A DNA stretch of 11,494 nt from Lobulomyces angularis (lineage: Eukaryota; Chytridiomycota; Chytridiomycetes; Lobulomycetales; Lobulomycetaceae): assembly GCA_027604685.1 (NCBI GenBank), contig JADHYX010000527.1, positions 1 to 11,494 on the forward strand, written 5' to 3'. The position numbers and the translations under genes are program-made. Shown here piece by piece: positions 1-7,230 of this stretch; position 1 is the stretch's first letter; the number at the start of each line of letters is the position of its first letter. Below the pieces are notes generated by a model. It did no database searches. It was not told the DNA's origin and saw nothing but the letters and a program-made list of their open reading frames with translations.

Positions 1-39
1 TTTAAAAAAATAAATTTCTTTTAAAAATTTTTTTTTTAG

Positions 40-242
40 TCAAAGAAATTTCTAGAATATGGAGGCTTTCATTTTTCCTAACGCGAAGAATGTCCTTTCA
101 CATTTTTTTGTCAACAATAATTGAAATATTAAAGATAAAAAAATTTTTTAAGCGAAAAAGTTTGTTAAAACAAATGGTATATTTTTATCAAAATTACACT
201 TCCTATCTTAAAAAATTAAAATCTTTAATTATTCATTGTTAA
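40..242 (+). CDS. 3' terminal exon of an unidentified gene entering from the left edge
   Basis: A T-rich tract ending in a good splice acceptor (AG at 38-39) is followed by a stop-free frame from 42 to the TAA at 240-242, giving 66 residues. The translation is basic and hydrophobic: it begins KEISRIWRLSFFLTRRMSF, has LLKQMVYFYQNYTSYLKKLK near its end, and finishes IIHC. Bases 40-41 would complete a codon split by the intron. The W-R-L and M-x-x-F...Y spacing faintly recalls the C-terminal helices of gamma-tubulin complex proteins, but this is a loose impression and I assign no function. The last 14 coding bases overlap the end of the TBCC coding sequence on the other strand. The upstream exons would lie outside the window. 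It could also be a chance open stretch in the TBCC 3' flank. Confidence 0.35.
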
Positions 243-1444
243 ACAAAACAACTTTAATCAATAAATTTTCTTTGCTTTCTTCATTTTCACAACGATCAAA
301 TGTTTCTCTTAGCAGCAAGATTACATTTTCAAGTGAACTAGGGTCTTCCATAACTTGAAAATTCGGTGAAGCGGTCTTTTTTAACCATTTAAAATCATTT
401 ACCTTATCAAAGAAATTCAACTTTTCGAAATCGTTAGTATTGATTTCAGGCTAATATTTATAAAAAAATAAAATAAAATAAAAAAAAAAAAGTTTGAACC
501 AATATATCAAAATTCTTACTTGCAAGGATATCAAAGAAATTGGAAATTTAGAGAACTTAATATCAAAGCAGTCTTCGATAATTGGGTGACTTGAAGAAAA
601 TAAAAAAACCTTTGTGTGCTTACTGTCATGCATTCTAAACTAAGTAAAGACATTAATTAATTTATCACCAAGAAAAATAAATATATATATTTTACTTGGT
701 GGCAAGCCAAAATAAAAGAGCAGTTGACACACCCTTCAAAAAAAATTGAACCTTTAATAAAATTTTTTGATACCACTAAACAACTTTTTAAATTTTTTAA
801 GTGTAAAGTGTATGTGGGCTTTTCTATAAGGATGATTGATTCTGTTGAATTTAGTATATAACAGTCATCATTATTTTTTCCCTCAACTTCTCTTACTGTG
901 TCACCAATAACTACTATATCTCTGGTTAAATTGCTAACAGTAGTGGCACTATTAGGAGGAACAAATTCCTTAATATCCTCAACGTCATTATTGTCGAGCA
1001 GTTGATTAATACTGTTTTCTGCGGGTTTTTTTTCTTTTGGTTTTGTTTTGAAACTAAACTTTTTCTGAGTTGAAAAACTTGTGTTTAAACCTTTATTTTT
1101 CATCAATAGTAACTTTTCTTTTAAAAATACATTTAATTCGAGGAGTTTCTTTTTATAACTATTTTGATCATATTTTGGTAAAAAAATTAAACTGTTGTTA
1201 TATTTTTGTTCCAAAACTGATAATTTTTGTTTAACTTTTAAAATTTCCTCTTCTGAAGTTAATTCTGTTATCAAGTTTTCAATCTCTACAAAAAACAATT
1301 GCCCAAAAAAAAAAAAGGCTCTGGTTAAAAAAATCTTTTTTTTTATTTTTTTTCTTTTTAATATTAAATACATATTACGTTACCAAGTTTTTCGGATTGA
1401 AATTCTTCAAAAAACGTTTGAGAAGCTGAAATAATACTTTCCAT
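229..1444 (-). CDS. TBCC: Tubulin-folding cofactor C (TBCC), four exons
   Basis: TBCC acts in the cytosol with cofactors D and E on the tubulin supercomplex and serves as the GTPase-activating protein that releases the folded alpha/beta-tubulin dimer. The exons, in coding order, are 1444-1384, 1285-696, 639-520 and 450-229. Joined, they give 330 aa, close to the animal length of about 346. Introns are 98, 56 and 69 nt with GTAACG, GTAAAA and GTAAGA donors. Residues 1-75 form the N-terminal helical region, followed by the conserved KKFSFKTK patch and a linker. From about residue 140 comes the beta-helical C-CAP/TBCC domain: FEGCVNCSFILACHQ, then FRMHDSKHTKVFL, HPIIEDC, PEINTNDFEKL, VNDFKWLKKTASPNF. 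Arg219 in HQFRMH matches the catalytic arginine finger, and the intron before exon 3 falls two codons upstream of it. The start at 1444 is the only ATG in exon 1. The stop is TAA (231-229). Identification is firm; exact splice sites rest on frame and homology. Confidence 0.95.
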
Positions 1445-1470
1445 TTTAATAAGAAAAAATTTTTTTTTTA
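1445..1470. promoter_or_regulatory. 26-bp divergent spacer between TBCC and the GNAT gene
   Basis: The two start codons face away from each other with only 26 bp of A/T-only DNA between them, ending in a poly-T run before the plus-strand ATG. Any core promoter must therefore lie inside one of the genes, or the two 5' ends must overlap. No TATA element or other defined motif can be told apart from the general A/T background. Confidence 0.5.
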
Positions 1471-1908
1471 ATGGAAGATCAAGTTTTTCATGACAAAAAA
1501 AATGAAAAATTTATTATATACAAAAATAAAAAAGTCATAGGATTTTTATGCTACGAGATTGATAAAACAAATAATATTATAGATTTGTATCATACTGAGG
1601 TACTATTATTTTTAAATAAAAAAAATTTAACTTGTTATTTTTATTTATTTTTTAAGGTTCTACCGGAACATAGAGGAAAAAATTTAGGCTCATTATTATG
1701 TAGTGTAAAGTAAATTATTATTACACTTTAAGAAAAGTAAAATTTTTTTACTTTTTTTTTTCCTACAATTTTTTTTGTTTCATAGGCTGCTAAAAAGTTT
1801 GCTTTCAATTCAGAATTAAAAATTAAACCATCCTGTAGTTATGTATCGCATTGGTTAAAGAAAGATGTAAGTTTAGTAGAGACAACTTCAATCGAAAGCA
1901 TGGAATAA
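1471..1908 (+). CDS. Small GNAT-fold acetyltransferase, NATD1/YjdJ-like, three exons
   Basis: This is a one-domain N-acetyltransferase-like protein of the NATD1 (GTLF3B)/bacterial YjdJ family, which binds acetyl-CoA; the physiological substrate is not known. Exons are 1471-1599, 1657-1704 and 1786-1908, giving 99 aa, the usual size for the family (about 90-115). Introns are 57 and 81 nt (GTACTA and GTAAAG donors). Diagnostic features in order are FHDKKNEKF and GFLCYEID (first strands), IIDLYHTEVLPEHRGKNLG (the HTEV-P...RGxG acetyl-CoA loop, with Asn52 where a second glycine is common), then SCSYVSHWLKK (the C-x-[FY]-V...W-[LI] tail). Intron 1 falls exactly at the HTE/V junction. The 3' end is uncertain: GTAAGT at 1867 and CCGCAG at 1912-1917 could define a further intron leading to an LLLNEKLEWYD ending. 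I prefer the unspliced end because 1867-1917 is much richer in G+C than any other intron here. It is divergent from TBCC. Confidence 0.88.
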
Positions 1909-1928
1909 CTCCCCGCAGTTACTTTTAA

Positions 1929-2093
1929 ATGAAAAATTGGAATGGTATGACTAAAATTTTTACAGTTATAAATTTATTGCGAATTTTTTTTTTAAAGTTG
2001 AAAAGATTTGTCTGTTTATCGGAAAGAGAAGTTATCTTGTTTAAAAAACTTTTAGAAAAATTTTACTCAAATTTATATGCGCAAAACAAATAA
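1929..2093 (+). CDS. Possible small protein, 54 aa, unrecognised
   Basis: An uninterrupted ATG-to-TAA frame of 54 codons starts 21 bp after the GNAT stop. The product is basic and has the pattern MKNWNGMTKIFTVINLL, then LKRFVCLSEREVILFKKLLE, ending in NLYAQNK. The second half looks like a charged amphipathic helix and has more balanced composition than the surrounding A/T runs. There is also an internal T-rich tract with an AAG acceptor (about 1996), so the second half could be an exon of something else. No family is recognised. In DNA this A+T-rich a 54-codon ORF can occur by chance, so confidence is low. Confidence 0.27.
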   Translation: MKNWNGMTKIFTVINLLRIFFLKLKRFVCLSEREVILFKKLLEKFYSNLYAQNK

Positions 2094-3722
2094 AATATAA
2101 TTGAAATATTACTGAACGAAAATCTTTAGGATTCTGAGTTGCCAAAATTTACCCTTAAATTTTGCTCATAAATTTCCTGCAATTCCTGTTGCAAACATCA
2201 CCATTTCAATACTTGGGGAACTAGTTGTTTTTATCACAGTTTACGAGTTTGTACCACTAAAGTACCAAGCAGTTCAGAAATCATTTATAAATAATTATTA
2301 ATAAATGTTTGTTGTCAAATATAAACTAAATCTAATTAATATATGGAACTACCAAAAATACATATTGGAATAATGAGAGAAAAATATAAGCTTTTCAATA
2401 TTTCAATCAAAACATAAATTAACAAACAATTTCAATTCCCCTGAGTTGAACAATTCATAAAAGGATATTTACACATTGCAAGAGGAAAATCTTTTTCTAT
2501 TGTTGTTGGTAATGATTCTAAAATACTGACGTATAAAAATACAATTCAGCACCAATTATGACAATTTTTTGGTGGAAGATTGTATTATTCATGGAAGCGG
2601 ATAATACTTTCATTTGTTGGAAATTATAACCTCATTATAAACAAAAAGATACTGTAAACAAAAATATTTCACCTACAAATAAAATATATTTTTTAATTAA
2701 AGGCAAGAAAACAATAAATAAAAAATAGGTAATCAAATGTGCAGTTGAGGAGACTTTACAGTGATACCTCAACATTTCGGATTACAATTAACTCCAACAA
2801 AAATTTTCTTCGTATCTATATAAATGTTTTTAACATTTGCTTGTTATGGGGCACTGAAACTTTGTAGTTTTTTTTTGTTTAAAAAAAAAAAAAAAAAGAA
2901 ATAGGATTAAGTAAAAGATTAATAGATGTTTTCGAAAATGAAATTTTATTTAATAACACTTCAAATGTTAAAAATAATATAAGTTGATGCAAAATAACTG
3001 ACAATTAAAAAAAAAAAAGAAGAACAATAATTATACTGCGAAAGTAGAAGTTTGAGCATAAAAATTAACCTTGTTTACATTTTTTTCGTAAATGCAATCA
3101 ACATTAGGGTATTCTTCGTTTTATGATGGATTACAGTTATCTATAGCAGTTGTTTATTTTATTTCTTTAATTGATTGTTTGTTGTAGACGTTTTTATATT
3201 TGCTGTGTTTACACTTCATCCTCTTTAACCTTTGTTAGCTATAATATTTCGAAACAACAATTTTTTTCATGTATAGTAACCTTTATACTATTTTCTTTGT
3301 TAGTCTAAAAATAACTTTTTACTCTAATCAGCTTTACTAATAAAACGCCTAATAAAATGCCTAATAAGATGCCTAATAAGATGCTTTTAAAACATAGATT
3401 TTATTATAAATCAACTCCTTTTTTTTTTTTTAATCCTTCAAAAAAAAAATTAAAAAATTTAAATATGGTTTAACCAACATATGATGTTCTCCTATATCCT
3501 CGTTTTTTTCTTCCCTTGTACTGTTTCCCTGTGTTTTCCTTTTTCTTTTTCTTTTTTTTTATAATTTACTGCAGTTTAGCATATACATTTCGCTTTAATC
3601 AAAAAAAAAAGAATTTAGATGTTATTGAAAAATGGAAATTTGAAAAAAAAAAAATTACAGATGTTAGGTAAATTACAATTCTTAAAAAAAAATTTAGAAA
3701 AGAATAAAATTTCGAACTTTTT
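2094..3722. other. Interval without a recognisable gene, with several stop-free islands
   Basis: No complete gene is recognised on either strand. Four plus-strand islands have richer composition than the poly-A/T background: 2116-2301 (61 codons, includes FPAIPVANITISILGELVVF, ends in TAA), 2418-2657 (79 codons if TGA is read as Trp, includes GYLHIARGKSF), 2733-2867 (44 codons, begins SNVQLRRLYSDTSTFR) and 3031-3228 (65 codons if TGA is read as Trp, very hydrophobic). None carries a start codon that makes a convincing gene, and no clean splice chain joins them. They may be decayed gene or organelle-derived fragments, or exons of a fast-evolving gene. Between them lie A/T homopolymers (for example 2880-2897) and a 12-bp minisatellite. 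Confidence 0.5.
3342..3384. repeat. 12-bp minisatellite, about 3.5 copies
   Basis: Three consecutive 12-bp units, AAAACGCCTAAT, AAAATGCCTAAT and AAGATGCCTAAT, are followed by a partial fourth, AAGATGC. A degenerate copy (ACTAATAAAACG) may precede them. The unit length is a multiple of three and one frame reads Met-Pro-Asn-Lys repeatedly, but no surrounding ORF supports coding. Confidence 0.85.
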
Positions 3723-4197
3723 TTAAAATTTGAACTCTTTTATAAAAGAAGCTGGAAATTTTTTTCCATTTTGCTGGGAAGGATAACTTTTTACAAAAAT
3801 TAAAAAAAAATTGGTTGTACCTTCGGAAGGAATTAAATTATAGAAGTAATTGAAATAAAAAACTCTGAACTGCTTAGGTTGTTTTGAAGAGCATTAAGAC
3901 TTTAGAAATACTTAACAAAGTCACTGTTTGTAGAGCTAAATAGACTCTTCCGACAATTTAAACAAAAGGTTCCCTTAGGTTGCACTTCTTGTTCTTTAAT
4001 ATTACTGTAAACTACTTTATTTGGCTGGCTAATCCTGATTGCAAAACTCTTTTTTTGAACTCTGATTGATTTCTTTCTTTCAATTATACAAAAATTAATG
4101 ACTGGTTAATCGTCTCAAAATACGTACTTTTTAATGTTCCACATTCCAGCGTTTAGCATTCTTGAAATCCAAATGTTATCCAATTTATATATTTGTG
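3723..4197 (-). CDS. Tentative three-exon gene of unknown function with a CxxC motif
   Basis: This minus-strand model keeps one open frame through exons 4197-4128, 4061-3917 and 3869-3723, ending in TAA. The introns would be 66 nt (GTACGT donor, CAATCAG acceptor) and 47 nt (GTTAAGT donor, AAGCAG acceptor), inside the size range of the firm introns in this window. The predicted product of about 119 residues contains LDNIWISRMLNAGMWNIKK, then FAIRISQPNKVVYSNIKEQE, then KGTFCLNCRKSLFSSTN with a Cys-x-x-Cys pair, and ends in KEFKF. An acceptor (TTTTTAG) precedes the first exon, so the 5' end may lie further upstream; alternatively the ATG at 4159 could start it. No family is recognised. Splice sites were picked because they keep the frame open, so this could be an artefact or a pseudogene. 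Confidence 0.22.
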
Positions 4198-4231
4198 CTA
4201 AAAATATAAAATTTTAAAAACTTTTTTTTTT

Positions 4232-4413
4232 GCTACAGTTTGACCTTTTTTTTATTCTATTTTTTTTTTTTAAAAAATTTTTGTCTTTTTTTGCTACAGT
4301 TTGACCTTATTTTTATTCTATTTTTTTTTTTAAAAAATTTTTGTCTTTTTTTGCTACAGTTTGACCTTATTTTTATTCTATTTTTTTTTTTTAAAAAATT
4401 TTTGTCTTTTTTT
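4232..4413. repeat. Tandem repeat, three copies of a 60-61 bp unit
   Basis: Units start at 4232, 4293 and 4353. Each begins GCTACAGTTTGACCTT, continues with TTTTATTCTA, a T10-T12 run, TAAAAAATTTTTGTC, and ends in T7. The copies are almost identical, differing by A/T substitutions in the first unit and by one or two bases in homopolymer length. The long plus-strand frames seen here (Phe/Leu-rich) are produced by the repeat and are not genes. Each unit contains a splice-acceptor-like T-tract followed by CTACAG. Confidence 0.93.
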
Positions 4414-4938
4414 ATTTTTGTTTTTTATTACAAAAGTTTCAAATTGTAAACAAAAAATAAGGGATAAACTTATATGTAACTGGTTACAATTTTTGCTTAC
4501 AAAAAGGAGGAAATCTCTTTGTAGAAATTTTCTTCTTTCAAAGTTAGCAGAATAACTTATCCACTAGAATTCTATAGCAATTGAGAAAAAACACCATTTC
4601 CTCAGAAAAATGTCAACAGCTTTTTTTTAAATTTCCTTTTTTTTTGGCAATTTGGCAAAAAAATTGTATTTTTAGTTATTTTTTTTTTTGTTATTATTTT
4701 GATTTGCTTTATATAATATTATTTTCTCAATTCTAAAAAAAAAAATTTTAAGTTTTTCTAAAAGAAGAATTTTGAATTTTAAAATTTTTTTATTATTTTA
4801 ATTTTTTCCTAGTAGATATAAAAGATATATAAGTTATGTAGATAGATTAGAAATAAAAAATAAAAAAGGATATTAATTTTCTGTTATAGAAGTAGTTTCT
4901 TTTCTTTTTTTTTTGTACTTTTTAATTTTTTTTTATAT
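4414..4938. other. A/T-rich non-coding DNA downstream of the HSF-type gene
   Basis: Poly-A and poly-T runs and short mixed sequence, with no conserved reading frame. The part next to 4938 is the 3' flank of the minus-strand HSF-type gene. No polyadenylation signal stands out from the background. Confidence 0.6.
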
Positions 4939-6562
4939 TTAAAAGCTACTTTGAGTGACAGAATCCAAAAACTGTTTTAAATCCATTTCACATGGATATG
5001 TAGCGAAGTTTTGATAAGTATTGAAATTGAAAACATCAAATTTAGAAACTCTACTGAATGGTTTTTCGACTTCAGGTTGACAAACTTCACTGATATTGGT
5101 ATTTTTTGTATTGTCACATTTTGACATTGTATATCCCATATTAAAGTTAATATTTCTTTGTGGAAAGTTGTAAGAATGCAGCATTTGTTTCTCCTGAACA
5201 AGAGAGTTAAGCAAACCGCAGATGCTGTTACTTAAGCCTTGATCTTTGGCATGATTTTGACAACTATCAGTAAGGTTTGGTTCCGGATTTTGGTCACTAA
5301 GGCATAAATTAAAATTAATTGGTAGTTCTCTTGTGCTCGGTATAACTGGAAGTTGAAGATCAGGTATTGGGGGAAAAAATGATTCATTGATGCTACTTAA
5401 TGTGCTTTCAGGACTTGATATGGCAACATCCCTAATTTGGGTAGTAGTTGGGGGAGGTGAAAATATTTGTTGCATTTTCAACGGACTCCCGCATTCATAA
5501 GAGAGAGGAAGTATATTTGATGTAAGATTGAAGTCAGGACTAGTGTCCAAAAAATCTGGAGTATTAAGATAGGAACATTTATTAAACGGTTTCGAATTTG
5601 GGGAATTTTGAGCTAGTATTGGTGAGTTCAAAGTTGAAGCTTTCGAAGAGCTACAGTTATTATTTACAAAAGAGTTGCTCGAAGTTGAAGATAAAGTAGC
5701 AGTACTCAGGCTAAAATCAGATTTTGGTTTAGACAAAATAGTGAAATTGCTATTAAAAGTTGAAGGAGATTGCTTAAAAGTGAAGTCATCCTTCATTTCA
5801 TCGGGTTCTGAATCAGTAGCTGCCAAACAGTCATCACTTTCTACGAGTGTTAACTGGTCGCTATTGGTGCTAGTACATTCTATTATAAAGTATTAAAAAA
5901 AAAAGATATCAAAAAAACAAATAAAAATAACAATAGCAATTACCTGATTTAACATAGTTTGATGAATACTTATTATTATGGTCATAATTAAAATCTAAAA
6001 TCGTATTAGTGTTGCTTGGGGTGTGTTTATTATTCCTTAATTCAATTGAGGGGGCATTAGTAAAATTAATATTATTGTTACAACTGGGAGTATTTTTTCT
6101 TTTTATTAACTTTAGCAAATTTGGTGATCCTTTATTAAAGTTTTTGTTAAAAAATTCTCTAGGGGTCAGGTTAAGTTCCTTTACAGTTTTCTCATTTTTG
6201 TAAAAGTAGTGTCGATTAATTTTGTGAAAGCCGTAATAATTAATTTGACGAATGACTAATTTTATTTTATTTTTATTTATATAAAAAAATATATATTTTT
6301 TTTGTTTTAAAAAATACTTACAGCTTTTGATATTGGAATGCTTAAAAAATAAGGGCAATACTTTATTTTCCAGAGCAACTACATCGGAGATAATGAAGGA
6401 TTTACCATCAGTAGACCAATGAATACAATCGAAATTATTTTCCAAAATGCTTATTGAAACAATAAATAAGATTTAGGTAAGTGAGAGTTGAAAAAGAAAA
6501 AAAAAAATAGTAAAAAGATAGTACCTGTAAAGTTTTTCTACAAATTTAAAAGAGGTGGTCAT
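4939..6562 (-). CDS. Heat-shock-factor-type DNA-binding transcription factor, four exons
   Basis: This is a nuclear transcription factor with an HSF-type winged-helix domain, a fold that in HSF family members binds nGAAn repeats (or related sites in the Skn7/Sfl1/Mga1 branches). Exons are 6562-6525, 6449-6322, 6255-5944 and 5879-4939, giving 472 aa; introns are 75, 66 and 64 nt. The DNA-binding domain covers residues 7-109: FVEKLYSILENN, CIHWSTDGKSFII, VLPLFFKHSNIKSFIRQINY (recognition helix, with an intron splitting the Phe codon of SFIRQ), YGFHK, then EFFNKNFNKGSPNLLKLIKRK. Residues 110-472 are rich in Ser, Thr, Asn and Pro, with repeated SP/TP sites (NSPIL, NTPDF, CGSPLK, ISSPES). I see no long heptad-repeat trimerisation segment after the domain. 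The C-terminus (EMDLKQFLDSV) is acidic-hydrophobic and could be an activation motif. The start at 6562 is the first ATG, 6 codons before FVEKLY. An in-frame stop-free extension runs upstream to 6739 but has no ATG. It is divergent from the gene at 6571. Confidence 0.93.
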
Positions 6563-6570
6563 AAGGATAT
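6563..6570. promoter_or_regulatory. 8-bp spacer between divergent start codons
   Basis: The HSF-type start codon (6562-6560, minus strand) and the proposed start codon of the small membrane-protein gene (6571-6573, plus strand) are separated by eight bases. If both starts are right, the two 5' untranslated regions must overlap or lie in each other's introns. The flanking DNA at 6540-6720 has far fewer homopolymer runs than other non-coding DNA here and is G-rich on the plus strand, with GGTA/GGTT-type words repeated, as might suit a shared regulatory region. Confidence 0.4.
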
Positions 6571-7166
6571 ATGGTAAGTGGTAGGTAGTATAAAGGGTAA
6601 TAGGTTTATAGAAAAAGTATTGCAGGTTATTGAGGTATTGACGTTGCGGTATTACAGCGGGAATATAGTAAAGATACTTTTTATTACAGTTATTAGATTT
6701 GATTACAGTGTATAAGAAGGTAAGTTGAATTTTTGTAGATCAAATAATTTAATTGAAATAGAAAAAAAAAATATAAATAAAAATAAAACCAGCAGTTAAA
6801 CTGAAAAAGGTATTGAAAAACAAAAATTTTGAAAATATTTAAAAAAATTTTTTTTTTTGATTTAAAATGGAAATTTTTTGCCGCTTATATAATTTTTTTC
6901 TATAATCTTGGATTGAATTTTTTTTTCAGGCATCAGCTAGTAGTGTCACTGTAGGGTCTCCTTCTGCTTTATCATCGTCACACACGTGCGACATGACCTT
7001 TGGAGGAATCGACATTCAAGGCGTGGTGTCAAAGAAAAATTCTATAATCCAATATAGAAGTTTTTTTTTTAGCGTGATTTTTTGGGTTATAGCTTTAGGA
7101 TGGAGAATTCTCGCTCAAACTAGATCCTTTGAAATTGAGCAAAGAACCGCAGAAATTAACATGTGA
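6571..7166 (+). CDS. Small single-span membrane protein, 89 aa, three exons, unrecognised
   Basis: Proposed exons are 6571-6573 (only the ATG), 6690-6719 and 6930-7166, ending in TGA. Both donors are perfect GTAAGT and the acceptors are TTACAG and TTTTTTTCAG; all junctions are in phase 0. Intron lengths are 116 and 210 nt. The protein starts MLLDLITVYKK, followed by a Ser-rich stretch (ASASSVTVGSPSALSSS), then CDMTFGGIDIQGVVSKKNS, one hydrophobic segment at about residues 55-73 (SFFFSVIFWVIALGWRILA) and a charged tail (RSFEIEQRTAEINM). This suggests an integral membrane or tail-anchored-like protein with about 16 residues after the span. Codon composition is clearly richer in G+C than the flanks, which supports coding. 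I do not recognise a family. The last exon is the firmest part; a shorter form could begin at the in-frame ATG at 6993 (57 aa). It is divergent from the HSF-type gene. Confidence 0.6.
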
Positions 7167-7180
7167 AGTACAAGATTTTG

Positions 7181-7230
7181 TGTAATAGTTACACTTTTCT
7201 GTAATAGTTACATTTTTGTGTAATGTTACA
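7181..7230. repeat. Three 19-bp direct repeats with palindromic TGTAA-N-TTACA core
   Basis: Copies begin at 7181, 7200 and 7219, exactly 19 bp apart. The first two cores are TGTAATAGTTACA and the third is TGTAATGTTACA; each pairs TGTAA with TTACA around a 2-3 base centre. Copies one and two are followed by an almost identical C/A-TTTT-C/G spacer. They lie 14 bp after the stop codon of the small membrane-protein gene, so they may fall in its 3' untranslated region. They could be a protein-binding array, an RNA 3'-end element or only a short tandem duplication. Confidence 0.85.

Noticed and set aside
494..503. GGTTCAAAC on the minus strand, like a tRNA B box
   Set aside because: It lies in a TBCC intron; no acceptor stem, A box or cloverleaf can be drawn around it.
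1195..1434. 79-codon plus-strand frame
   Set aside because: It is antisense to exons 1-2 and intron 1 of TBCC, whose family match is clear.
2463..2600. Resemblance to a WD-repeat protein (Utp21/WDR36-like GKSF and KILTYK)
   Set aside because: Only scattered residues agree, stops interrupt the frame, and no WD dipeptides or repeat spacing are seen.
3342..3384. Met-Pro-Asn-Lys repeat as a coding repeat
   Set aside because: No supporting ORF, splice sites or composition around it; it is a simple minisatellite.
4240..4555. Two overlapping Phe/Leu-rich plus-strand frames
   Set aside because: They are translations of the 60-61 bp tandem repeat, with the same peptide repeated in shifted frames.
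1909..4938. Transposon or CRISPR array in the large interval
   Set aside because: No terminal inverted repeats, reverse transcriptase or transposase motifs, and no spaced direct repeats of CRISPR type were found.
5675..6203. Plus-strand frames of 64-73 codons
   Set aside because: They are antisense shadows of the HSF-type gene exons 3 and 4.
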